A DNA stretch of 64,000 nt from NCBI GenBank assembly GCA_028877215.1, contig JAPPFJ010000019.1:1-64000 (forward strand), written 5' to 3'. Below the pieces are notes generated by a model. It saw only the letters and a program-made list of their open reading frames with translations. It did not search any database and was not told the DNA's origin. Both the position numbers and the translations under genes were made by a program. Below are positions 26,720 through 35,196 of this stretch, one piece after another. The DNA comes from Gemmatimonadota bacterium. Lineage in GTDB: Bacteria > Latescibacterota > UBA2968 > GCA-2709665. Numbering within the stretch: position 1 is the first letter of the stretch; each line of letters starts with the position of its first letter.

Positions 26720-28906
26720 CTATCCCCCCGCGTCCGTTGTCTGCTGCAGATACGAATACACCTGATAATTCCGATATACCAGTTTGACGTAATTTCGTGT
26801 CTCACGGTAGGGTATACTCTCCACAAACTCGTCTACGTCGTCAGCCGGGAGCCGGGCCGACCACTTCCGCGCCACGTCCAGTCCCGCGTTGTAGGCCGAC
26901 AGCGCCAGGCCGAGCCGTCTGTCTTTGCTGTTCCTGAAATACTGGAAATGATCGGCAAGATGCCTGGCCCCAAAGCGAATGGACGTGTTCGGATCCCACA
27001 GGTCTTCGGTAGAATACCCCTTGAGACGCAGCTTGCGCGCAATCTGACGTCCCGTTGCCGGCATCACCTGCATCAACCCGCGGGCGCCCGCTCTGGACAA
27101 CGCCATATCGTCGAATGCGCTCTCCTGGCGTATGATCGCGAGAACCAGATTGGGGTCGAGTCCGAGAGACCCGGCGGTCCGGCTGATTTCCCCCCAGTAA
27201 TAGGTCGGGTACAGTCTGCGGAACGAGTTGAGTGAAATCGGCACCCCGCGTTCGCGTTCCAGATTGACGATCAGGCCGGAGATACGGAGTGCCTGGTTCA
27301 TCGCTCCGATACGTTCAAAACGCCGCTGCAGTTCACCCAGAGCATGCATTTCCTGCCTGTGCGCCCACCTCGCGTGTCTGTATTCCTGTTCCGCTTCCTC
27401 GTAGAGCCCCAGGTCCGCCAGCCTGTCACCTTTCAATAGAAACGGCGACGGCACGTACGTGGGCAGCCGCTTGTCTCCATCCGGAGATGCGTGACCCGGA
27501 GGGTGCATCGTGTCCTTCAACGCCAGAATCGCGCGGGCCCGGGAAGCGTAGTACGAGGTTGGAAACCCGGCTGCCGCGCGCCTCAGCCATTTTGCGCCCA
27601 ACTCCGGACGTCCCGCCCGCTGATAGGACTTGCCCGTCCAGTAACAGCCCTGGTCGCGCATGTAATTTTCCGACGTACGGTCCGCCAGTTGCATAAAGAC
27701 GCGGGCCGCCTCTTCGAACCGACCCAGGCGGAAAAGGGCATAGCCCGCCCGCCACCCCGCCCGGTCGGCAAGACGGCTCCTGGGGTACCGGGCGGCAAGA
27801 TTCAGAAACACCTTGCGCGCCTTTGTGCGCCTCCCGCGCCGCTCATAGGCCATCGCGGCCTGCCATAGCGCTTCCGCGGCGCCCGGGGTTGCGGGATACC
27901 GGCTTGCGAAAGATTGGAATTGACCGGCCGCCTTGAGATCAAGCCCGAGTTTTACGGAACAACGTCCCAGATAAAACAACGCTTTCGGTACCCGGTACCG
28001 CCGGTGGGCCTCCTGAAACGCCCGCTGTGCCGTTCGGTAGTCCTTTTGCTTGAAATGCGCAAGCCCCAGTTCCTGTTGCGCCCGACCGCGCCAGCCGCTT
28101 TCACCGGACTCCCTCGCGATCTGACGCAAGATACCCACCGCTTCCCGAGACCGTCCATGGCTTGAATAGGCGATCGCCGCGTAGAAGCGTTCCTGCACGG
28201 TTCGCAACAGCCCCATCGAACCCAACGCGGCCAGCGACTCCGGCGACTCCGGATGGTCCCGCACCAACCGCAACTGAATTCGCCGCGCCTCCGTGGAATC
28301 TCCTGAGGCGTTCAACGCGACCGCAAGGCCCGCCAGTGCCCTGACCTTCCTCTCGCTTCCGTCGGGCAACCGGCGGTACAGCCCGGCCGCTTCCGATGCC
28401 TGTCCCGCCTTCAAATGGAGTCCTGCCGCCAGAAGCGCCGCGTCTTCCGTCAGGCGCCCCGATGGCCGCGTATCGAGAACCCGCGCATAGTACACCAGTG
28501 CGCTGTCTGCCCGCCCGAGCCCGCGGTGGCATTCCGCCTGCCAGAAATCCATGTATTCGCGGATGGCCTCAGACGCCTTCTCCACGGCGCGAAAACCGGC
28601 CAATGCGTCTTCAAAGCGCCCAAGTGCCTTCAAACACAGGGCCCGTTGAAGCTGCGCCCTGCGAATCGCCCACTCGTCCATCCCGGCCAGATCCAACCCG
28701 GACAGGATCTGCAATGCGTTCCGGTACGCGGTACGGGCAATCAGATCCTCGGCCCGCGCCAGCCGGTCCAGACGCTCGCCCCTGCCCAGCCGCCCCGGCA
28801 GCGCCAGGACAGCCGCTGCGACAAGCGCCAGAGCCATTCCGGCGAGCCAGACCTCCCTCAGCGTGACCCCGGCCGGGCCACTCCCGGTCTCGGAATTGGA
28901 CTTCAT
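26720..28906 (-). CDS. Soluble lytic transglycosylase (Slt type) with TPR-like repeat domain
   Basis: The 728-aa product is anchored or exported by an N-terminal hydrophobic segment (VWLAGMALALVAAAVLALPG). About 500 residues of TPR-like helical hairpins follow, then a C-terminal SLT domain. The catalytic Glu lies in LAIIRQESAFDD, followed by GARGLMQVMPATG and the ALSAYNAGLD motif typical of family-1 lytic transglycosylases. It cleaves peptidoglycan with 1,6-anhydro product formation and probably works with the cell-wall amidase 3 kb away. Length is close to Slt70 plus an anchor. Confidence 0.9.
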   Translation of the reverse strand: MKSNSETGSGPAGVTLREVWLAGMALALVAAAVLALPGRLGRGERLDRLARAEDLIARTAYRNALQILSGLDLAGMDEWAIRRAQLQRALCLKALGRFEDALAGFRAVEKASEAIREYMDFWQAECHRGLGRADSALVYYARVLDTRPSGRLTEDAALLAAGLHLKAGQASEAAGLYRRLPDGSERKVRALAGLAVALNASGDSTEARRIQLRLVRDHPESPESLAALGSMGLLRTVQERFYAAIAYSSHGRSREAVGILRQIARESGESGWRGRAQQELGLAHFKQKDYRTAQRAFQEAHRRYRVPKALFYLGRCSVKLGLDLKAAGQFQSFASRYPATPGAAEALWQAAMAYERRGRRTKARKVFLNLAARYPRSRLADRAGWRAGYALFRLGRFEEAARVFMQLADRTSENYMRDQGCYWTGKSYQRAGRPELGAKWLRRAAAGFPTSYYASRARAILALKDTMHPPGHASPDGDKRLPTYVPSPFLLKGDRLADLGLYEEAEQEYRHARWAHRQEMHALGELQRRFERIGAMNQALRISGLIVNLERERGVPISLNSFRRLYPTYYWGEISRTAGSLGLDPNLVLAIIRQESAFDDMALSRAGARGLMQVMPATGRQIARKLRLKGYSTEDLWDPNTSIRFGARHLADHFQYFRNSKDRRLGLALSAYNAGLDVARKWSARLPADDVDEFVESIPYRETRNYVKLVYRNYQVYSYLQQTTDAGG

Positions 28907-29088
28907 GACTGATGGACAACGGATGTCATCTGAAGTGAAGGTGCGGCCATTCCGTGTCGATTCCCGTCGTCATATGCAAGACCGACGTGGATGGGATTCC
29001 GGACTCCGGCGTCGTTCAGTACTCCGAAAACCAGGTACGTTGATCAACTGACGGGGCGGGCTCACGTCACCCGCTCGCGCCCGCGCCG

Positions 29089-30561
29089 CTATTGGAAGAA
29101 CGGCTTCAAGTCCTCGATCACGGCCAGCACGCCAAAGTAGGTGAAAACAATGCCGCACAGAATATTGAGCGCGACGAGCAACGGACCCATCCTGAACGGT
29201 TCGGGAAGGTATTTGCGGTCGGCCCATACCATGGCAAAGCACCAGGGTCCGGCAAGAAGGACCCCGGTAATGTGGAGAGGAATCGTCATCATCGAAATCG
29301 GGTTCCAACCCACGCCGCGGGGGTCCAGGGTTGCCGTCCACCAGGCGTAAATCACGAGCCCGATCGCCGCAACGCCCGAATAGCATAGCGTCCACAGGCG
29401 CAACTTGTCCAGGGTCAGATCCCGCCACTTCAACAGGGTGGATCGAACGCATTCGTGCGCGGTCCGCACGTAGAGTTCAAACGCGCCGTAGACCGTACCG
29501 AATATTGCGAAGAAAACACCTGCCTTGTAAAGCGCCGACAGGAGGATTTGCGCCGTCTGGCCGGGATGAAGTTGCGTGAGAAAGACCACCTGGTAGTTGT
29601 AGAGGTCCATTCCCGAGGGGACGATCCGGTTCGTATGCAGGAGCGTTGCACCGAGGATCAGAAACGTCGCAGTGAACACGAGTACACTGCCGAAAGATAC
29701 CGTACAATCGATCAGCGGCGCCCTCAGCCACCTGCGCCCCAGCCGGACGTTCTTCCCGTCCACGGCCAGCGCCGGCTTCCGGCTTCCACCAGTCACCCTG
29801 CCGATCAAACCCCATGCCTTTTCTCTCAACATGCCCACGTATCCCACGTAGTCCTGCACACCGCCGCCCATAACGCCCATATATGCGACCATCTCCACGA
29901 TCAGCGTACGATCGGCAAATGCCGGGTTCGCCTTGACCCATTGCGGGTAATCGGGCAGGGCAGGCGTGATCGCGCCGGCAAGCACCGACAGCCAGTCCGG
30001 ATTGACGGCAAACGTCGCGATCAGCATGACCACCAGCATCGACCCGACGAGTGTCAACTGAACGCGTTCCAGAAACCCGTAACTCTGCACCAGGGTCAAC
30101 ACCGCAAGCAGCACAATGAACAGGATTGCGATGGCATGGGGGTACATCCCCGGGTCACCGAACAGCACCCACGACGTGATCGTGCCGAGCATGATCGGCA
30201 GACTCGCAAGATAGAACGGGAATGCAACGATAACCACAACGCCGATTATGCCGGGAAACAGCCCGCGCGGGCCGGGCAATGATGCCCACCGCTCCATCGG
30301 ATGTTCGCCGGTGAGTGTCATGTACCGCGCCGCGGTGTAGACCTGCACACCCTTCGTGAGACAGAAAAGACTGAATGCCCAGAACATTGCATAGCCGAAA
30401 ATCGCCCCGCTGCGCGACGCCCAGACCGTCTCCCCGCTCCCGATCGTTACCGACGCGATGACGGCTCCGGGTCCGAAGAACCTGAGAAAGTCCATCACGC
30501 GCCGCGAGCTCAATTCCGGCGCCAATTCCGGAAATCGCTGCTTCTGTTCATCAGGATTCAC
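29089..30561 (-). CDS. Nramp-related transporter
   Basis: The product (490 aa from a GTG at 30561, or 494 from a TTG at 30573) has about eleven hydrophobic segments and the Nramp-like N-terminus FGPGAVIASVTIGSGE. True Nramp proteins have DPGN in the first helix as metal ligands; here the aligned residues read GSGE. Related proteins with changed TM1 motifs transport other metals or substrates, so manganese or iron should not be assumed. The gene lies 63 bp downstream of the cyclase gene on the same strand, likely one transcript from the promoter at 31645-31673. Confidence 0.78.
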   Translation of the reverse strand: MNPDEQKQRFPELAPELSSRRVMDFLRFFGPGAVIASVTIGSGETVWASRSGAIFGYAMFWAFSLFCLTKGVQVYTAARYMTLTGEHPMERWASLPGPRGLFPGIIGVVVIVAFPFYLASLPIMLGTITSWVLFGDPGMYPHAIAILFIVLLAVLTLVQSYGFLERVQLTLVGSMLVVMLIATFAVNPDWLSVLAGAITPALPDYPQWVKANPAFADRTLIVEMVAYMGVMGGGVQDYVGYVGMLREKAWGLIGRVTGGSRKPALAVDGKNVRLGRRWLRAPLIDCTVSFGSVLVFTATFLILGATLLHTNRIVPSGMDLYNYQVVFLTQLHPGQTAQILLSALYKAGVFFAIFGTVYGAFELYVRTAHECVRSTLLKWRDLTLDKLRLWTLCYSGVAAIGLVIYAWWTATLDPRGVGWNPISMMTIPLHITGVLLAGPWCFAMVWADRKYLPEPFRMGPLLVALNILCGIVFTYFGVLAVIEDLKPFFQ

Positions 30562-30624
30562 GCGAACCCCCAACGTCTGTTCTTTCGCGCCATCGCAAGT
30601 GTGCGCGGTGGAATCAGGAACGGA

Positions 30625-31590
30625 CTACCTGATTGCGAACGGATTTCCCGGCGATCCGGTGGCGCCCTTCAGCCGTAACGGCGCGAAAACGAACGCGAAC
30701 TCGTAAACGCCGTCAGCCGCCAGGCCGTCCAGGTCCAGATTCTCGAGGATATAGACCCCGTTACGCTGGATCAACAACTCGTGGACCCGGAACGCGCCTT
30801 CCGAGTCTTCACCGGGCACGGCCTCGACCGCCCATGTGTCGGCGCCGACCATGACGATCTTCATTTCGAGCAGCCACCGCGCGGCCTCGAGCCCGATGCC
30901 CGGCTGGCCCGAGTTGTAGGTCTCGTTGTCGACCATCCACAATTTTCCGTGGCCGGTTCGGATCAACACGATGTCACCTTCCGTGACCGAGACGGCCTGC
31001 TTCTTCAAGGCACCTTCGATGTCGGCTGCGGATATCACATAGCCTACATCCAGCCGCTCCAGTCCCTTGTACTTCGCCACGTCCACCAGTACGCCGCGGG
31101 TGAAGATGACGCCGACGTTTTCGATTCCGAGTTTCTCCAGACCGTATGCCGTCCCGACCTCTGACCGTGTAAATCCGTTGTAGAAGATGTCCTGATCGCC
31201 CTTACGCGTACCGATGTGACCCAATCCGTCGAACTGGGTCCCCACCTGTCCGATCTCGCCGCTGAACATCTCGTCGTACCAGATCAGCTGGTTCTCTCCG
31301 ACGGGACCTCCGGTTGGCGAACCGGGAATGGTCAGACTGTAGTGACGGTTGCCGAAGAGCGGAATGCCCGGCTCGTACACCCGTCCGAGTTGGTAGGTCT
31401 TGCCTTTCCGGATCAATCCCGCAGCCTCCATTACCTTCCGCGGGGTCAACCGGTTTGCCGCTCCTCGCTGGTCTTCCGGCCCCCACTCCGAAGGCCACCA
31501 CTTGTCCCCTTCGGCCGCTTTCTCCGCGACGGCCGGAGTCATTGCGACGAGGCATCCCGCAAACATCACACACAGATATCTCTTTCGCAT
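30625..31590 (-). CDS. Exported cyclase-family metal hydrolase
   Basis: The 321-aa product has a signal peptide (MRKRYLCVMFAGCLVAMTPA) and the cyclase fold that kynurenine formamidase shares. The metal motif, canonically HxGTHxDxxxH, reads QVGTQFDGLGH at residues 115-125. Both early His are Gln, but Asp121 and His125 are kept; the GTQxD variant is typical of one branch of this family. A later VGADTWAVEAVP block fits the family. Substrate is unknown. An amide or lactone hydrolase acting in the periplasm is the likely class. Confidence 0.8.
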   Translation of the reverse strand: MRKRYLCVMFAGCLVAMTPAVAEKAAEGDKWWPSEWGPEDQRGAANRLTPRKVMEAAGLIRKGKTYQLGRVYEPGIPLFGNRHYSLTIPGSPTGGPVGENQLIWYDEMFSGEIGQVGTQFDGLGHIGTRKGDQDIFYNGFTRSEVGTAYGLEKLGIENVGVIFTRGVLVDVAKYKGLERLDVGYVISAADIEGALKKQAVSVTEGDIVLIRTGHGKLWMVDNETYNSGQPGIGLEAARWLLEMKIVMVGADTWAVEAVPGEDSEGAFRVHELLIQRNGVYILENLDLDGLAADGVYEFAFVFAPLRLKGATGSPGNPFAIR

Positions 31591-31644
31591 ACCCGCCTCC
31601 TCCAGGGCTGTTTAAAAAAAACCGTATCGGCGCAGAACGGAATT

Positions 31645-31673
31645 ATGATAATACCCCCAATGACCAAAGGCAA
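31645..31673 (-). promoter_or_regulatory. Candidate promoter for the cyclase-Nramp pair
   Basis: On the minus strand TTGCCT (31668-31673) and TATCAT (31645-31650) are spaced by 17 bp, about 55 bp before the cyclase start codon. Confidence 0.5.
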
Positions 31674-31713
31674 GCGCGTAATGCGTATATTGACCCGACG
31701 AACAGAAGCCTGT

Positions 31714-31732
31714 TGCGCCCGGAACGGGCGCA
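31714..31732. other. Perfect 7-bp inverted repeat in a divergent intergenic region
   Basis: TGCGCCC and GGGCGCA flank a 5-nt loop. It sits between the divergent cyclase and aldo/keto reductase genes and has no following T-run, so it is either an operator-like palindrome or chance. Confidence 0.35.
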
Positions 31733-31814
31733 TGCTATCTTGAACGCCGCCCTGAACGCGGCCCTGGAATCCGGGCGCAGATGCCGCAATTCCGGTCAAA
31801 TGTGAGGCCTGCCG

Positions 31815-32834
31815 ATGAAGACCGAAAAACTCGGCCGAACCGGGCTCGAAGTCCCCATAGTGGGCCTCGGTACCGGCTTTATCGGCATCGCTGACGCCAA
31901 CCGCGCGGCGACCGAATACGACTTCATGGAATCGTGGGCAACGGATCCGCCCGCGTCATCCGGAGAAGCCCCCCCGCGGTCCAGCCATATGGAGGCCGAA
32001 CTGGGGATTGCAACGGTGCACGCGGCGATCGAAGCGGGCTCCACGCTAATCGACACCGCTCCGCTGTACGGTTCGGGCAACAGCGAATCCATTATCGGCG
32101 AGGCCCTCCGGCAACGCCCTGACCTTGCGGAACGATGCACGGTCACGACAAAAGTCGGGCAGACGGCGGCCGGGCCGGACCATTCCTACGACGCCGTGAT
32201 GCGGCATGTCGAGGCGAGCCGGCAGCGTCTGGGAATCGACGCCTTCGACGTCCTCTACATCCACGATGCCATGGACATTCCCAGCGAGGAAGTCATGGGA
32301 AAGGACCGTGCACTCGGCGCCCTGCGAAAACTCCAGGATACGGGCGTTACGCGCTTTGTCGGTACCGCCACCAATGACCCCCACACCAACGCCTGGTACA
32401 TCGAAACGGGGGAATTCGATGCCGCCGTGGTTCCCGAGGCGCTCAGCCTGATCAATCAGCTTGCGGAAGACCGGATTCTGCCGGCGGCGGTCAGACACGA
32501 CGTGGGTCTCGTGATTGCCACGCCGGTTGAACGGGGACTGCTCGCCACAGGCCCGACGGACGGCATCAACTACCTCGCCCGTCGCTTCAGCCGGTCCTGC
32601 CTGGACCACGTGGCAAGCGTCCTGGACCTCTGTAACGGCCACGGCGTACCGCTGGTTGCGGCGGCTCTGCAATGGTGCACGCGTCATCCGCAGGTGGCCA
32701 CCACCATACCCGGCGCCCGGGTCCCGGCGGAAGCACGGGCGAATGCCGCCGCCGGAGACGTCGAAATTCCTGAGACATTCTGGAAAGAACTCGCCCCCCT
32801 CATCCGCCACTTCGAAGCCGACGTTGACCGGTAG
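31815..32834 (+). CDS. Aldo/keto reductase
   Basis: The 339-aa product has the catalytic tetrad of the superfamily: D80, Y85 (DTAPLYG), K113 (TTKVG) and H150 (YIHD). A segment of about 30 residues at 31-60 is inserted between the first strand and the D80 motif. The overall pattern resembles the D-threo-aldose/L-fucose dehydrogenase branch, so a sugar substrate with NAD(P) is likely but not shown. It opens the plus-strand run of carbohydrate-related genes ending at 43016 and is followed by an MBL hydrolase after 39 bp. Confidence 0.85.
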   Translation: MKTEKLGRTGLEVPIVGLGTGFIGIADANRAATEYDFMESWATDPPASSGEAPPRSSHMEAELGIATVHAAIEAGSTLIDTAPLYGSGNSESIIGEALRQRPDLAERCTVTTKVGQTAAGPDHSYDAVMRHVEASRQRLGIDAFDVLYIHDAMDIPSEEVMGKDRALGALRKLQDTGVTRFVGTATNDPHTNAWYIETGEFDAAVVPEALSLINQLAEDRILPAAVRHDVGLVIATPVERGLLATGPTDGINYLARRFSRSCLDHVASVLDLCNGHGVPLVAAALQWCTRHPQVATTIPGARVPAEARANAAAGDVEIPETFWKELAPLIRHFEADVDR

Positions 32835-32873
32835 CAGTCCGCGGACAACGCGAAGACAACGGATATCTGTTTC

Positions 32874-33764
32874 ATGTCTCTGAAACTGACCCTTCTTGGA
32901 ACCGGCACCCCTACCCCGCTTGCGCATCGTGCGGGCTCAGGCTATCTCGTGACGTTCGACGATGAAGTCCTGCTGTTCGACTGCGGACCGGGTATTGCAA
33001 GACGCCTCCTCGAAGCAGGAGTACCTCCCGAAGCGCTGACACGCCTGTTTCTTACCCACCTCCACTACGATCACAGTGTGGACTACGCGTGCATCGTGCT
33101 CACGCGCTGGGACCAGGGCGCGGGAGAGGTCCCCGATCTCCACGTCTACGGACCGGCCCCGGTGAAACGCATGACGGAGAGGCTTCTGGGGTCCGATGGC
33201 GCCTTCGGGCCGGACCTGGAGGCGAGGACACGGCACCCGGGAAGCGAGTTCGTCTACGAACGGCGCGGGGGAATCCTACCCCGGAAACGCCCCGAACCCA
33301 TCGTCACCGAAGTGGCGGACGGCTCGAGCATTCAGGCCGGAAACTGGCGAGTCGAAACGGCTGAAGTCGTGCATGTTCAACCGCAGCTTACGTGCCTGGC
33401 CTACCGCCTGGACACCCCGTACGGGACGATCGTCTTCGGCGGAGATACGGCGCCCACGGGCAGCCTTACGGACCTGGCGCAGGGCGCGGACGTGCTCATC
33501 CACATGTGCCACCTGATCAACGACGTGGAACTGGACCCGCGCATCACGGGCTGCTGCTCCGGACACCTGGACGCCGCACGGACCGCCCGCGATGCGGACG
33601 TCGGCACGCTGGTCCTGACCCATGTTACCGAACAGCTGGAACCGCCAGGCATCCCGGAGCGGCTCGTTGCCGAAGCCGCTCACATCTTCAATGGGCGGAT
33701 TGTCTTCGCGGAGGATCTCACCGACGTGCCCGTGGGTCCCATCGATCCGGAACCCATCCGGTAG
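32874..33764 (+). CDS. MBL-fold metallohydrolase (RNase Z/arylsulfatase-like)
   Basis: The 296-aa product has the beta-lactamase-fold metal motif THLHYDH (H62, H64, D66, H67) and the second metal Asp in FGGDTAP. GTGTPTPLAHRAGSGY at the N-terminus is typical of the RNase Z/lactonase-like branch. With sugar genes on both sides, a small-molecule ester, lactone or cyclic substrate is more probable than tRNA. No signal peptide is visible. It is followed after 67 bp by the nucleotidyltransferase gene. Confidence 0.8.
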   Translation: MSLKLTLLGTGTPTPLAHRAGSGYLVTFDDEVLLFDCGPGIARRLLEAGVPPEALTRLFLTHLHYDHSVDYACIVLTRWDQGAGEVPDLHVYGPAPVKRMTERLLGSDGAFGPDLEARTRHPGSEFVYERRGGILPRKRPEPIVTEVADGSSIQAGNWRVETAEVVHVQPQLTCLAYRLDTPYGTIVFGGDTAPTGSLTDLAQGADVLIHMCHLINDVELDPRITGCCSGHLDAARTARDADVGTLVLTHVTEQLEPPGIPERLVAEAAHIFNGRIVFAEDLTDVPVGPIDPEPIR

Positions 33765-33831
33765 CCGGTACGGAACCGGCAGCGGTCGACCCGCATTCAG
33801 ACAAACGGCTTCAACTTCCGGAGGTTTCCAG

Positions 33832-35196
33832 GTGAAAGCCATCATCCTGGCCGCCGGCAAAGGCGACCGCTTCTATCCCTTCAGCCACTACCGGCCCAAA
33901 CCCATGTTTCCCATCTGCAACCGGCCTTTGCTGGAGTGGGGCGTCGAACGCATCGCCGCCGCGGGCATTACCGACGTCGGCATCGTTGTCGGCCATCGGC
34001 AGGGCCGGATACGCAGCCATTTTTCCGACGGCCGCCGGTTCGGATGCAGTATCACCTATATCGAACAGGGGGAACAACTCGGCACGGCCCACGCAGTATG
34101 TGCCGCCGCAGGATTTATCGGGAGCGACGACTTCCTTGTCGTGTACGGCGACCTCTTCTTCGAACCGACGGTCCTTTCTCAACTCCTGGACGCATTCACC
34201 GGCCGCTCCATTGCCGCCGTACACCACAGCGAGCAGCTCAACCGTTGCATCCGCATTGAAACCGATACGGCGGGAAATGTCGTCGATTACACGTGGAAGC
34301 CCCGTTCATCCACCGGCACGGCGCTGTCGGGCCTGTTCGTATTCAAGAACGAAGCGCTCCAGGACCTTGGCAATACGTCGGACTTTGTTACCAATGTTCA
34401 AAACGGTGTCACGCCCCCGGAGGGACATGAAATCGCCGATGCCCTGGCGCTCATGAACCGGGAAGGCAGGCCCGCCGCCGCCGTCGACATTGACGGTGTC
34501 TGCTTCGATATGGACATGCCCTGGGAGCCCCAGTCGGTCTGCCGCCTGGCCTTGCAGGAAATGGCCCGGCGCCTGCAGGCCTCGAGCATTGCCGACACCG
34601 CGCGGGTCGACCCCGATGCACATATCGACGGTCTGGTGTTCGTCGACGAAGGCGCGACCATCTCAAAAGGGGCACGTATCAGCGGACCCGTCTGGATCGG
34701 CAGAAACACGCACGTTTTCGAAGGCTCACAGATTGCCTCGCACACGGTCATCGGTGACGACTGCAGAATCGGGCCCTTCGCGAAAGTCTCCGGCTTTGTC
34801 GACCGCAACAACCACATTACCTTTCTGGGAGAATTCAGCGGCGTCATTCTGGCGGGCGGCCGCATCACCCACCAGATGCAGATCGCCGGCATCTACGGGG
34901 AAGGCGCGGAGTTCGGGGCCGGCACCCAGGTAGGAACGCTTCGATTCGACGACGGGCCGACGCAGGTGGAAGTGAAGGGCATCCGTCATCCGGCGCCAGG
35001 TTTTTCGGGGGCCCTGTTCGGCGACTACGCACGCACCGGCGTGGGAACCATACTGATGCCGGGCCGCATTGTCGGCCCCGGGGCCATGGTCGGCCCAGGC
35101 GTGGTTCTGATGAACAACGCGCCGCCGCACAAAGCCGTCATCCTGAAACAGCAGCATCAGGAAATCGACTGGGGTCCGGAGATTTACGACCATTGA
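33832..35196 (+). CDS. Sugar-1-phosphate nucleotidyltransferase-like protein with C-terminal left-handed beta-helix
   Basis: The 454-aa product begins with ILAAGKGDRFYPFSHYRPKP, the nucleotide-binding signature. The catalytic YGDLFFE and a GTAHAV block lie at about 80-110. From about 265 onward hexapeptide-like repeats follow (KGARISGPVWIGRNTHVFEG, in part), as in GlmU-type bifunctional enzymes. The GTG at 33832 has GGAGG 8 nt upstream. Its stop overlaps the next start (TGATG), so the two proteins are probably made together. The sugar and acyl substrates are unknown. Confidence 0.82.
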   Translation: MKAIILAAGKGDRFYPFSHYRPKPMFPICNRPLLEWGVERIAAAGITDVGIVVGHRQGRIRSHFSDGRRFGCSITYIEQGEQLGTAHAVCAAAGFIGSDDFLVVYGDLFFEPTVLSQLLDAFTGRSIAAVHHSEQLNRCIRIETDTAGNVVDYTWKPRSSTGTALSGLFVFKNEALQDLGNTSDFVTNVQNGVTPPEGHEIADALALMNREGRPAAAVDIDGVCFDMDMPWEPQSVCRLALQEMARRLQASSIADTARVDPDAHIDGLVFVDEGATISKGARISGPVWIGRNTHVFEGSQIASHTVIGDDCRIGPFAKVSGFVDRNNHITFLGEFSGVILAGGRITHQMQIAGIYGEGAEFGAGTQVGTLRFDDGPTQVEVKGIRHPAPGFSGALFGDYARTGVGTILMPGRIVGPGAMVGPGVVLMNNAPPHKAVILKQQHQEIDWGPEIYDH

